Below are positions 50,392 through 59,793 of a stretch of 64,000 bases of DNA, in pieces. Within the stretch, counting starts at the first letter, position 1. The number at the start of each line of letters is the position of its first letter. Below the pieces are notes generated by a model. The model was not told the DNA's origin and did not search any database. It saw nothing but the letters and a program-made list of their open reading frames with translations. The DNA comes from Leptolinea sp. UBA5203. GTDB lineage: Bacteria > Chloroflexota > Anaerolineae > Anaerolineales > Anaerolineaceae. The stretch is taken from positions 124,001-188,000 of the forward strand of contig DHVR01000005.1 in NCBI GenBank assembly GCA_002412765.1, written 5' to 3'. The translations under genes and the position numbers were made by a program.

Positions 50392-50781
50392 CTATTTCAA
50401 CCCCGTGCCAGATGTTGAGCTGCACTTTGGACAATTGCAGGATGTTTCCGATTTTTTTATTTTAGGCTCATCTTGACCGGTAATTTGACGCACTGCCCGC
50501 AGGACTTCATAGATTTGCTGATCTGCTATCCGGTAGAAAATATTCCAACCATCTCGCCGATCTTGGATTAATCCTGCTTCGCGGAGAACAGATAACTGTT
50601 GAGAAATATATGCCTGGCGGAACCCCAAGTGAGCTTCCATGTGACATACACAATGCTCTCCACCCCGTAGGATTTCAAGGATAGCCAATCTTGCAGGATT
50701 TGTTAATGCTTTAAAGATCAGTACCTGTGCATCATACGGCTCTATCATAGTTTCTTGATTTTCTAACATATTCAAATTCAT
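50392..50781 (-). CDS. ArsR/SmtB-family metalloregulator
   Basis: A 129-residue winged-helix repressor: FKALTNPARLAILEILRGGEHCVCHMEAHLGFRQAYISQQLSVLREAGLIQDRRDGWNIFYRI. The HCVC within the alpha3 region is the ArsR-type metal(loid) site; additional cysteines lie in a C-terminal tail (TSCNCPKCSS), which may add to sensing or metal capture. The start at 50781 overlaps the putative site 50780-50809, fitting autorepression; a second ATG follows four codons later. It heads the permease/trx/DGC group on the minus strand. Confidence 0.9.
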   Translation of the reverse strand: MNLNMLENQETMIEPYDAQVLIFKALTNPARLAILEILRGGEHCVCHMEAHLGFRQAYISQQLSVLREAGLIQDRRDGWNIFYRIADQQIYEVLRAVRQITGQDEPKIKKSETSCNCPKCSSTSGTGLK

Positions 50782-51291
50782 GAATGTAATTATAGTTACA
50801 AAAATTCATACGTCAAGGGTTTGTATCGAGATTCGGCGATATCAATAGATAAAAATCAAAGTATTGGAAGAAATGACGCCAAAATAAGGATAGGTAGATG
50901 GAGGCAACTTCATCTGTTGTTTCTGCGGTTCACTTTTCAACTTTGGCTGACTGATGCTTCCAGGATTATTGACTCAAAATATATTTGTTCTTAATAATCA
51001 CTTTACAAAAATTATTTTATCTCTATAATATTAATCAGGACATAGGGGTGATAAGATTCCTAAATGAACCAACAAGAATTTTCTGTCAAACCCCAATTAC
51101 AAGTCAACCTATCTGTAGTTCCATTTCATCTTAATGTGAGCGTAAAAAGAATACTCAATAGTATTTATTTGTAGGGCGGTAGAACAGACTCTTTTCCCTT
51201 TATTCATAGGAAGCATATATTCAATTAAATAGACGAAGTGACAGTCATTAATTTATTAAAGGCAGAAGCCTTTATCCTTGGAGGGACATCC
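50782..51291. other. Divergent intergenic region
   Basis: About 500 bases between ArsR (minus) and the repeat-rich surface protein (plus). It contains the ATGAAT...ATTCAT inverted repeat at 50780-50809 overlapping the arsR start. A frame from GTG 51238 would extend the surface protein by 18 residues but lacks a ribosome binding site. No gene or RNA is recognised. Confidence 0.5.
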
Positions 51292-54200
51292 ATGTCAAAG
51301 CACTTATCCACCCATTCCGGACTCACTCAGTTTGGCAATATTCTCATGCGTGTATGCATCATTTTATCCATGGTATTGTCGAATATGGCAATCCAGACGA
51401 CAAGTGTATACGCATACTCTTCAATTGAAGAAAATAAAAAAGAGATAAAACAGATTGTTCTAATGGAATCTATTGGAAATAGATTGGATGTTACCGGAAC
51501 CAAACATATTTCTGCAAATGATTTAGGTTTTGCATCTGGTGAAAATACTGGCGCACCGGAAAATGGTTACAGTAAACATACACTCGTTGACGTGAATGTT
51601 CCATCAGGTGGGCATGCACTGGCAAAAATGGCTCTTGAACCGCATGCGTATAACGGCGCCGTAGTGGTTCAGGTTTATGATACCGATGGAACACCGAAAT
51701 CCGGAGTAAACGTGTATGCCTTCAGCGGCACCACCTACAGCGGTGTGAGTGGTGTAAGCAATATATATGGCTCTGCTACCTTGACACTGCCGGATGGCGA
51801 TTATCGGTTCCGTGCAGATTTGAACGGCACCCAATTCTGGAGTGGCACTAAGAATACTTGCTCTTTACCGACCTGTACCACGGATGTGGTAACAGTGAGT
51901 AAACCTGTCAGTGTTTACATTTTGGATACCGACGGTACAGCAAAAGCCGGATTAAGTGTTTACGCTTTTAGCGGGACGACTTACAGTGGCTATAGCAAAG
52001 TCAGCGACGCATATGGCGTGGCTACCTTTACCCTACCGTTAGGTGATTACCACTTCCGTGCTGATTTATTCGGTACTCCCTTTTGGAGTGCCGAAACGAA
52101 TGACTGTACCATACCCGGTTGTGAGAGTACCCAGGTAACAGTCAGTAAGCCTGTAACCGTGATCGTTTTGGATACCGACGGCCCCATATCCGGATTGAAT
52201 GTTTATGCCTTTGACGGTACAACTTACAGCGGCTACAACAAGATCAGCAATGCATATGGTGTAGCTACCTTTATTTTACCGTTAGGAGACTACCGCTTCC
52301 GTGCCGACTTGAATGGTACCCAATTCTGGAGTGCAGAGTCAAACCACTGCACATTGCCGGGTTGTGAGAATGCCCAGGTAAGAGTCACTAAGCCAATTAC
52401 CGTGACCGTGGTGGATACCGGCAGTGCGCCCAAACCCGGTTTGAACGTGTACGCCTTTGACGGTACCACCTATAGGGGATACAGTAAGGTAACCGATTCC
52501 TATGGTGTTGCTACCTTCACCTTGCCATTGGGTGATTACCGCTTCCGTGCCGATTTCAATGGTACCCAATTCTGGAGTGACAGCATCAATCACTGCACCA
52601 TTCCGGACTGCACTGATGCTTCCGTTGTTGTTACCCAACCGGTAACGGTCACCATTATGGATACCAATGGGGCACCTCAGGTTGGCTTGAAGGTCTATGC
52701 TTTTGACGGTATCGTCTATAAGAATTACTCAAAGACCACCAATTTAAACGGTCAAGCTGTCTTTACTTTGCCGCAAGGTGATTACCGCTTCCGTGCCGAT
52801 TTCAATGGTACCCAATTCTGGAGTGACAGCATCAATCACTGCAGCATCCCGGACTGCACTGATGCTTCCGTTGTTGTTAACCAACCGGTAACGGTCACCG
52901 TTATGGATACCAATGGGGCACCTCAGGTTGGCTTGAATGTCTATGCTTTTGATGGTATCGTCTACAAGAATTACTCAAAGACTACCAATTTAAACGGTGA
53001 AGCTGTCTTTACTTTGCCGCAAGGTGATTACCGCTTCCGTGTGGATGTAGATGGTGAACAAATTTGGAGCGGCATCGTCAATCACTGCACTATTCCGGGT
53101 TGTGAGCTGGTTAGTGTTGTGCTGGAAGCTGAAGCAACATTAACGCCAACCATAACAAGCACGATGACGATAACCCAAACCCCGACTTCTACAAGGACGA
53201 ATACGCCAACCTTAACACGGACTCCAACACCGACACAGACAATAACCAGAACGCCAACCCGAACTTCGACGCAGACAGTTACAAGGACGCCAACACGAAC
53301 ACCGACACAGACATTTACAAGAACGCCTACGCTAAGTGCTACTATTACACAAACACCCACGAATACTTCCACCGTGGCAAGCTGCGCCGGTAGTGGTTCT
53401 ATATTACGCGAGCATTGGGATGGCATTTCCGGCGGTCTCGTTGACGATTTGCTTTCAGCAAGTGCTTACCCCGATAATCCTGATTCTTTCACTTATGAAA
53501 CGAATATGTATTACACTGGCGGTGGCGACTCTTTTGGCGAACGCTGGCGCGGATACTTATGCCCACCATTTGATGGCGAGTATACAATTTACTTGGCGTC
53601 CGATAACCAGGCAAAAGTATATCTTAGCTCTGATGCCAGTCCTGCAAACATGAACTTGATTGCTTATATTCCTGATGACGTAAATAGTTATAATCCCAAT
53701 GTGAGTGAAGACACTGATTTTTACGACTATCCCGAGCAATCTACGACTCTTAATCTGATGGGTGGAACCCTTTACTACATTGAGGCTTATTGGAAAGAAA
53801 ACATCGGTGGGCAGTTTTTCAATGTTGCCTGGACCATGCCAAATTTTCCTGGTGGTCCATATACCATTTATAGGGATTCTCTGGTACCCATAACGCCAGA
53901 ACTTACGTATACACCAACCAGTACGCAGACACCGAACGCGACAATAACGCCTACGCCAACAGCTACTGATATACAAACACAAACCGAAACCCCCACACTT
54001 ACTCCCACCAAGGCAAGCTGCGCCGGTACCGGTTCCATTTTACGTCAATCGTGGAATAGTATATCAAGTGCTTCAATTTCAGCATTGCAAACTGACCCTC
54101 GTTACCCGTTTTTCCCGGATGGAGAGGAGTATTTATTGAGTTATAAAGGCCCGGTGGATATCGGAAATTACTATGGAGCAAGGTATCGAGGTTACGTTTG

Positions 54201-55476
54201 TGCCCCATACGATGGTTTTTATCGCTTTTCTGTCTCCAGTGATCAAGATTCAGAGTTATATCTGAGTAATAGCACAGATCCAGCAGGTATGACCAAAATT
54301 GCATATGTTAGCGGTTGGACCTATAATGAGGATTGGACAAAGTACTCCTCACAACGTTCCGGATGGATATATTTAAATGCTGGGCAGGAATATTACACGG
54401 AAAGTTATCACGTAGAAGGTGCAGGTCCGGACCACTTTACAGTTGGCTGGGAAGGGCCAAATGACTTGTCCGGTGATATCCAAGTTATTGATAACCATTA
54501 TCTGCGGCTTTATATACCTGAAGACGATCCAGTTCCTACTCCAGAAACCTGTGCAAATGTTGGTTCCATACTGCGTCAACGATTTATCAATATCAGTGGA
54601 TATACCATCAGTAATCTTACCAGTGCCTCAAAATATCCAAACAATGCTGACAATTGGGAATATCACACTGATTTTGATATTCCATATATTTCCCCCAATA
54701 AAGATAATTATGGTGAAAGATGGCGAGGATATGTTTGTCCACCTTTTGATGGCGACTATACTTTCTATGTCGCTGCCGATGATACATCACAACTTTATCT
54801 CAGCACAGATACCGATCCGGCCAATATATCTTTGATTGCATATAATAATAGTTGGGCACCCTATAAAAATTATTACAGCCAAAGCAGCCAAACTTCAGCG
54901 ACACAACATTTACTTGGCGGTACTTTGTATTATGTTGAAGCCCTGTTCAAGGAAGGCACAGCTAGTGATAGCTTTACGGTTGCTTGGACCATGCCATATT
55001 ATTCTGGTCCAATTATCATTGATGGAGAATATCTGGTACCCGTAACGCCAGAACCTACATATACACCAACAATTACGCAGACGCCAACCATTTCATTGAC
55101 CCCCACTATTACTAATACGCCAACCAGAACGTATACGTCAACCAGAACGTATACACCAAGCAATACACCAACCAGAACGTTTACACCAACTATCACGCGG
55201 ACACCAACGCGTACACCAACGCGTACATTTACTCCATCTAAAACGAGTACTCTGAATGGTGCTACCAGTACAACAACGATAACAAGGACGCCAACCCTAA
55301 CGGCAACAAGTACATTTACACCAACCAGGACGTTTACACCTTCATACAATGACACAGCTGTCTTAACATTGGATTATACGGATACAATAATACCTGCCGC
55401 TACTGCTACAAGTACACCTACAGAATACTTATCACCTACGCCTACAAGTACGATAACCCTTTTCGGGGGTGGGTAG
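51292..55476 (+). CDS. Large secreted surface protein: six 82-residue repeats, PA14-like domains, Thr/Pro linkers
   Basis: A 1,394-residue exported protein. ATG 51292 (GGAGGG upstream) precedes a signal peptide ending near TTSVYAYSS. Six tandem repeats of about 82 residues (246 bp; starts near 51652, 51898, 52144, 52387, 52633, 52879) have the consensus V-x-V-x-DT-x-G-x-P-x-x-GL-x-VYAF-x-GTTY, GDYRFRADLNGTQFWS and C-T-x-P-x-C, resembling carboxypeptidase-regulatory-like or Ig-like modules, each with one disulfide. Then Thr/Pro linkers separate three PA14-like domains (53380-53900, 54016-54520, 54547-55050), each with GSILR-x-x-W/F, GERWRGY-x-CPPFDG and Y-x-E-A, usually glycan-binding. It ends in a 140-residue Thr/Pro stretch. 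Probably an adhesin or cell-surface stalk. Confidence 0.87.
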   Translation: MSKHLSTHSGLTQFGNILMRVCIILSMVLSNMAIQTTSVYAYSSIEENKKEIKQIVLMESIGNRLDVTGTKHISANDLGFASGENTGAPENGYSKHTLVDVNVPSGGHALAKMALEPHAYNGAVVVQVYDTDGTPKSGVNVYAFSGTTYSGVSGVSNIYGSATLTLPDGDYRFRADLNGTQFWSGTKNTCSLPTCTTDVVTVSKPVSVYILDTDGTAKAGLSVYAFSGTTYSGYSKVSDAYGVATFTLPLGDYHFRADLFGTPFWSAETNDCTIPGCESTQVTVSKPVTVIVLDTDGPISGLNVYAFDGTTYSGYNKISNAYGVATFILPLGDYRFRADLNGTQFWSAESNHCTLPGCENAQVRVTKPITVTVVDTGSAPKPGLNVYAFDGTTYRGYSKVTDSYGVATFTLPLGDYRFRADFNGTQFWSDSINHCTIPDCTDASVVVTQPVTVTIMDTNGAPQVGLKVYAFDGIVYKNYSKTTNLNGQAVFTLPQGDYRFRADFNGTQFWSDSINHCSIPDCTDASVVVNQPVTVTVMDTNGAPQVGLNVYAFDGIVYKNYSKTTNLNGEAVFTLPQGDYRFRVDVDGEQIWSGIVNHCTIPGCELVSVVLEAEATLTPTITSTMTITQTPTSTRTNTPTLTRTPTPTQTITRTPTRTSTQTVTRTPTRTPTQTFTRTPTLSATITQTPTNTSTVASCAGSGSILREHWDGISGGLVDDLLSASAYPDNPDSFTYETNMYYTGGGDSFGERWRGYLCPPFDGEYTIYLASDNQAKVYLSSDASPANMNLIAYIPDDVNSYNPNVSEDTDFYDYPEQSTTLNLMGGTLYYIEAYWKENIGGQFFNVAWTMPNFPGGPYTIYRDSLVPITPELTYTPTSTQTPNATITPTPTATDIQTQTETPTLTPTKASCAGTGSILRQSWNSISSASISALQTDPRYPFFPDGEEYLLSYKGPVDIGNYYGARYRGYVCAPYDGFYRFSVSSDQDSELYLSNSTDPAGMTKIAYVSGWTYNEDWTKYSSQRSGWIYLNAGQEYYTESYHVEGAGPDHFTVGWEGPNDLSGDIQVIDNHYLRLYIPEDDPVPTPETCANVGSILRQRFINISGYTISNLTSASKYPNNADNWEYHTDFDIPYISPNKDNYGERWRGYVCPPFDGDYTFYVAADDTSQLYLSTDTDPANISLIAYNNSWAPYKNYYSQSSQTSATQHLLGGTLYYVEALFKEGTASDSFTVAWTMPYYSGPIIIDGEYLVPVTPEPTYTPTITQTPTISLTPTITNTPTRTYTSTRTYTPSNTPTRTFTPTITRTPTRTPTRTFTPSKTSTLNGATSTTTITRTPTLTATSTFTPTRTFTPSYNDTAVLTLDYTDTIIPAATATSTPTEYLSPTPTSTITLFGGG
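51652..53124 (+). repeat. Six tandem 243-246 bp coding repeats
   Basis: Units start near 51652, 51898, 52144, 52387, 52633 and 52879. Units 4-6 share long identical stretches (for example the segment encoding GDYRFRADFNGTQFWSDSIN in units 4 and 5), while units 1-3 are more diverged, so the array has grown or been homogenised recently at its right end. Confidence 0.85.
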
Positions 55477-55499
55477 TTAACTAAATCTTGGATTTCGCC

Positions 55500-55803
55500 T
55501 GTTCTGGCCAAGGTGCGTTTGGCACAGTTGACCGATAAAAACGGGTGGTCCGGGTCTATGACATCGATGGCACACCGAAAGCCGGCTTGAATGTTTACGC
55601 TTTCAATGGACCTAACCTACAGCGGCGTGAACGGCGTTAGCAATGAATACGGCACCGTAGCCCAGACATTAATCGAGGGTGATTACCGCTTCCGTGCCGA
55701 TTTGAATGGCACATAGTTCTGGCGCGGTGCGGAAAATTCCCCCTCTGGCGAGGGCACATGTACCGTTCTGGGCTGCACCAACGACGAAGTTACCCTGCCG
55801 AGC
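55500..55803 (+). pseudogene. Decayed copy of the surface-protein repeat
   Basis: The text VRVYDIDGTPKAGLNVYAFNG (55545 on), a frameshift, then GDYRFRADLNGT-stop-FWRGAEN, CTVLGCTNDEVTLP is a seventh, broken copy of the 82-residue repeat, with an added insert before the last Cys. The C-terminal VTLPSEES runs towards an RHS remnant. It is the leftover of a second repeat-containing protein. Confidence 0.8.
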
Positions 55804-57374
55804 GAAGAAAGCCAGGTAATGAATGCTTCGCGAAGCACTCCTGAATGTAATGGATAGGAGCTACTGCCTGACGGATGCAGACTACTCAAACGACGATTAC
55901 TACCGATATACCTACGATGCCGTGGGGAACCGTATGAACAAGCGTGGACGGCATCGCCTACACCTGGGACGCCAACGGCATTATGCTCTCCGACGGCACC
56001 AGTACCTATACTTACAACAAAGCCAACCGCCTGATCAACGTGACCCAAGGCACGGATACCAGCAGCTTTACCTACAATGGTCTGGGCGATCGCTATCAGC
56101 AAATAGTGAACAATGTGCCCACTACCTACCAGTTGGATTTGGCGGCTGGTTTAGTGCAGGTGTTGAATGATGGGACGAACACTTACCTGTATGGAGCCAC
56201 TGCCATTGGGCAGGTTTCGGAAACCCAGACCGGCTATTACTTACCGGATGTGCTCGGTTCTGTGCGGCAGGTAGCCGACCCCGAAGGCGCGATAAACTTA
56301 ACGCGCAGTTATACGCCTTATGGCGAAGAGATGGAAACCTATGGTGATGGGAAGGCCGAGTTTGGGTATGCTGGACCGCAATACGACAAGCAAACCGGCT
56401 AAATGTATCTGCGAGCAAGGTATTATGCGCCGGGGATGGGAAGGTTCGTAAGCCATGACACTTGGAGTGGGGATGCGAATATGCCCATGTCGTATAACGC
56501 CTGGTTGTATGGGTATGGGAATCCGGTTAGGTACAAGGATCCGAGAGGAAAATGCATCGATAGCAATAATGATAATATTTGTGATGAAATTTATTTGCCA
56601 ACTTATGATAATGGTTATGCATTGGCAGATTTTGATGAGACATTAGGAAAGTTTACTGATGAGGATAAGTTAGCTATTGAAAACGCGTTACTTGATGTAG
56701 CAAATGCATATTCTAGCGCATATGAACATAGAATCCTGAAATTAATTGGTGAATGCGATACAAATATTAATGTGCGACTTGCTATTCAACCTGCGTTTAA
56801 AATAGGTCCAATATCTACATTTATTTCTATACATGGTGGAAAAATTACTTTTCGTAAATATCCTGAAGATCCAGGTTATTCTGCAAGAGTACAGCATTCC
56901 AGATCTATCTTTGTATATGATCGTGGTACACTAGCAAGATGGCGCTAAGATGAAGCAAAATTTAAACGACTATTTGTTCATGAAGTTGGACATGCATTTG
57001 ATTGTTCATTAATGGGAACGATAGGGTATAAAGCCGGAAAAAATTATACTGCCTGGTATCGCAGTTATTTATTGACACCGAAAGTATTTGATCCGGCATA
57101 TAAAAAAACTGGGTATACGTATACAAACGAAAATTCGGGTCAAAATTATGGATTTGCAGGAGAAACAGATAACTGGCAATTTAGGTTAACTTCTCAACAA
57201 TTGGAACCAAGTGAGATTTTTGCGGATATGTTTGTTGGATGGGTCTACGATACATGGGATACAAATAATGATGTCATTGTTGATGTGGCAAAAGAAAGAA
57301 GAGATTTTATGGATGAGAATATGCCGATATTTATTCAATCCGTAATCCTGACACGTATAGGAAACGCGGAATGA
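55804..57374 (+). pseudogene. Truncated RHS protein with HEVGH metallopeptidase toxin-like C-terminus (broken)
   Basis: The last part of an RHS protein. RHS core text: YYRYTYDAVGNRMNK, a frameshift near 55937-55943, then YTWDANGIMLSDG, YTYNKANRLINVTQGTDT, YYLPDVLGSVRQVADPEGAI, SYTPYGEEME and the RHS boundary YDKQTG-stop-MYLRARYYAPGMGRFVSHDTW. The TAA at 56400-56402 stands where the family has Leu. In the same frame a variable C-terminal domain follows; a second TAA (56946-56948) precedes DEAKFKRLFVHEVGHAFD (HExxH at 56979-56993) and SEIFADMFVGW, a zincin-like metal site. It ends at 57374, overlapping the next gene's ATG. It is inactive as it stands unless the stops are bypassed. The N-terminal RHS and export parts are absent. 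Confidence 0.85.
55822..55846. repeat. REP-like palindromic element
   Basis: TGCTTCGCGAAGCA is a perfect 14-bp palindrome, followed by CTCCTGA. The parts TTCGCGA and GCACTCC recur at 58616-58622 and, on the other strand, at 58761-58795, each time interrupting RHS sequence, which suggests a small mobile or amplified palindromic repeat. Confidence 0.5.
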
Positions 57375-58330
57375 CTAAAACTGTGTTTAAAATAATTCTA
57401 CTGATAATAGTTTTTATTTTGATATTGCCAGCATGTAAAATAGACAAATTGGATTTAATAAGAACAATTAGTTTTATGCCAACGAACATATTGTTTGATA
57501 ATACTATTTCAAATGCATCGGAAACAGTAATAATAAATAATAATAACAATTTTCAAGGTAATCAAGAAATAACACCGATTATTAAATCTACATATACATC
57601 ATTTCCAACGTTGTCATCTTTAGATCAAAAGGTCGAATTCGATAAGTATATTCATGATAATGGCAAATGTAGTCTGCCATGTTGGTGGGGGATAGCTGTT
57701 GGAGAAACTGATTGGACATTTGCCACACAAGAATTAAATTCTTTGTTTGAAGATCAAATAGCTGAAACTAGCAATATTATTATCCAAGGTAAACAATATA
57801 TCCAAGATGTGAATAGTTATTTTTATCACGAAGGCAATTATGATATATACACAGTAATACATGGATTTCATGGTAGTGTGATATATCTGTACGTTATGTC
57901 AACTATGACTAATATCTTTAACATTCCTATGTTTGTCAGTGCTATGGGCAGTCCTAATCATATTTATCTTGCAACATTTTCTCAGGTGGAGGGTTATCCA
58001 ATTGATGAACAATATTTACCGTTTAATCTTGTTTTACAATATGATGAGGAAAATGTTGTGATCTGGTATGAGATAAATGCTCAAAATGATGGGAAAACCA
58101 TCACTTCTTGTTTTAATGAAGGAAATCGATTTAATATTTGGATATGGTCAGAAGAATATGGCAACCTATCCATTGAACATGATGCTCTCGATACTGCAGG
58201 TGGAGGATATGAAGGAAGCAAACAACTTAAAAATTTAGAAGATGTAACTGACTTATCCATTGAATCATTTGTGGAAATGTTTACGAATAATCCAAACGCA
58301 TGCATATCGACACCTGCAGAAAATTGGTAG
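57371..58330 (+). CDS. Lipoprotein coupled to the RHS toxin-like end (paralogue of 20410-21399)
   Basis: A 319-residue lipoprotein with lipobox ILPAC (Cys near residue 18) and a short Asn/Ser-rich linker. The mature domain has GKCSLPCWWGIAVGETDW, AMGSPNHIYLATFSQVEGYP, a Leu-x-Leu beta segment, ITSCFNEGNRFN and a final DLSIESFVEMFTNNPNACISTPAENW; the same blocks occur in order in the protein at 20410-21399. Its ATG overlaps the stop of the metallopeptidase-like RHS end (ATGA), so they were translated together. This is the place of an immunity gene in toxin systems. AT-rich like the toxin end. It is intact whereas the toxin gene is broken, as expected if immunity is kept under selection or if decay is recent. 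Confidence 0.8.
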   Translation: MTKTVFKIILLIIVFILILPACKIDKLDLIRTISFMPTNILFDNTISNASETVIINNNNNFQGNQEITPIIKSTYTSFPTLSSLDQKVEFDKYIHDNGKCSLPCWWGIAVGETDWTFATQELNSLFEDQIAETSNIIIQGKQYIQDVNSYFYHEGNYDIYTVIHGFHGSVIYLYVMSTMTNIFNIPMFVSAMGSPNHIYLATFSQVEGYPIDEQYLPFNLVLQYDEENVVIWYEINAQNDGKTITSCFNEGNRFNIWIWSEEYGNLSIEHDALDTAGGGYEGSKQLKNLEDVTDLSIESFVEMFTNNPNACISTPAENW

Positions 58331-58990
58331 AGTGCAATTTAATATTTAGTTTCTACTTACAAACATAAAAGTCTGTATGGAGTATTTTGAATTGGTGATC
58401 CAATGTATTTATTCATACATATAAGCTATCACCTACCAGCTTGACCTGGCGGCTGGTTTAGTGCAGGTGTTAAACGATGGCGAGAATACCTACCTGTATG
58501 GAGCCACTACCATTGGGCAGGTTTCCGAAACCCAAGTCGGGTATTACTTACCGGATGTGCTCGGTTCTGTACGGCAGGTAGCCGACCCCGAAGGTGCGGT
58601 AAATCTGACGCACAGCACTCCCGGAGCGTAGAGGGAAGGAGCGCGATGTGATTAGCACGTTCAACACGGAATGGTCCTATATTCTTCAAGGCGGCGCGGG
58701 ATCCATGCGTCAATTGGCCAAGCCGGATGGAGCGGTGGCGTTGAGTGTCTCGTACACGCTGTGCTCCTCAGGAGTGCTCCGTTTCACTTCGCGAGGGAGA
58801 AACCCTGGAAGTGTATGGTTGCAAGCAGATTCGATATTATTATTAAATGAAGCTATACCTGCATGTTGGAGATTGGCTATCTGCGGGTACAGGCTTGATT
58901 TATACGTTCCCACGGCGCGATCACCGGAAGCAGAGGGGGTGGGCAATGGACAGTATTATGACCCAAGTACAGGTAGGTTAGCAATGTGCC
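58331..58990 (+). pseudogene. Second decayed RHS cassette
   Basis: From about 58434 the text YQLDLAAGLVQVLNDGENTYLYGATTIGQV and YYLPDVLGSVRQVADPEGAV repeats 56127-56310 nearly base for base. It breaks at 58614 with a GCACTCC-type insert, resumes as FNTEWSYILQGGAGSMRQLAKPDGAVALSVSYT, breaks again at 58761-58795 by a palindromic insert, then GETLEVYG and GQYYDPSTGRL, another RHS boundary motif. No toxin domain follows. The cassette is an old RHS tip joined to the right of the toxin/lipoprotein module. Confidence 0.8.
58761..58795. repeat. REP-like palindromic insert in RHS remnant
   Basis: GTGCTCCTCAGGAGTGCTCC followed by GTTTCACTTCGCGA replaces the few bases between the codons for SYT and GETLEVYG. 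The reverse complement (TCGCGAAGTGAAAC, GGAGCACTCCTGAGGAGCAC) shares TTCGCGAAG/GCACTCCTGA with 55822-55846 and CGAAGTGAAAC with 43489-43499. Confidence 0.5.
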
Positions 58991-59421
58991 TTCGTTCCTG
59001 ATGGCCGGAGCAACCATAAGCCAGTAAAGATAAATATTAGCTCAGATAATAATCAATAGAAGCCCAGTCCATGGTGAAGAAAACCTTTTTGCTTTTGCGA
59101 CTAATGCAATAACAATTACGCTCTATTAAAATGGTCGGTGAGCAATATGGTAGATTGCCATATGGGGAAAAGTTGGTATGGTGGGTGAGAGAAGGTTGCA
59201 TGGCAAAAATAGCATCAGGCAACACTATTTATTGGGATCAATATGTCTGAATGTCCCAAGTGAAACATTGTTCGATAAGGAAGGATTTTTTTCATTAGCT
59301 GTAATTGTATTTTTTTTCTTGATAAACGATTTCGTCACCCTAATACCATAACCTATAGAATCTGAAAATACTAAATTTCAAGAAAGCTGATGATTAATAA
59401 ATCTTGATTAAAGGAATAATT
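58991..59421. other. Intergenic region between the RHS remnants and the mrp operon
   Basis: About 430 bases, AT-rich, with no gene I can support. A 62-codon minus-strand frame (59037-59225) lacks coding character. The region should hold the end of the mrp transcript, but no strong hairpin is visible. Confidence 0.45.
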
Positions 59422-59793
59422 TTATTTCTTTTTTTGACCATCCGGATTCGTTAATACGTGGGTTGAGAGGTTATAGTGACCTTTCAAAGCATCGCTCATT
59501 GTGCCTTTCCACAAAGAAATTCCTGAAAAATATGCCGCTCGCGCAATGATCTGTGCTGCTACTGGTGCGGTAATCATGAAAAAAAGAACAACTGAAAGCG
59601 CACGAATAAAGATGGACAAACTACCAAAATGAATGGATAGCCCTAGCATCATAAAGAAAACCCCTAATGTAGCTGATTTGGTGTTGCTATGCATGCGCAT
59701 AAAAAGATCGGGCAAGCGCAAGACACCCAGAGAAGCGATAAGCATAAAACCCGCTCCAATCAACATCATCAGTTCACTTAGGATTTTTTCCAT
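59422..59793 (-). CDS. mrpG: Mrp/Mnh cation:proton antiporter subunit G
   Basis: Small membrane subunit of the multisubunit Na+(K+)/H+ antiporter (three helices; LMMLIGAGFMLIASLGVLRLPDLFMRMHSNTKSATLGVFFMMLG, the MnhG/PhaG hallmark). The C-terminal end is unusually long (DALKGHYNLSTHVLTNPDGQKKK). It overlaps mrpF by 16 bases and is the last gene of the operon A-B-C-D-E-F-G, all on the minus strand. The complex is in the cytoplasmic membrane and keeps ion and pH balance. Confidence 0.92.
   Translation of the reverse strand: MEKILSELMMLIGAGFMLIASLGVLRLPDLFMRMHSNTKSATLGVFFMMLGLSIHFGSLSIFIRALSVVLFFMITAPVAAQIIARAAYFSGISLWKGTMSDALKGHYNLSTHVLTNPDGQKKK

Noticed and set aside
51652..53124. Regularly spaced repeats as a CRISPR array
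   Set aside because: The repeats are 246 bp, coding, contiguous and in frame; there are no short repeats with unique spacers and no cas genes in the window.
53082..53426. Val-rich antisense open frame opposite the Thr/Pro linker (also 54999-55355)
   Set aside because: The complement of Thr/Pro codons gives Val/Gly codons without stops; there is no ribosome binding site or independent coding signal.
55804..57374. Reassigned stop codons (TAA/TAG as sense) explaining the interrupted RHS and SLT-like genes
   Set aside because: Many intact genes in the window end properly at TAA and TAG with neighbours starting at once, and the RHS region also has frameshifts and insertions, so ordinary decay explains the stops.
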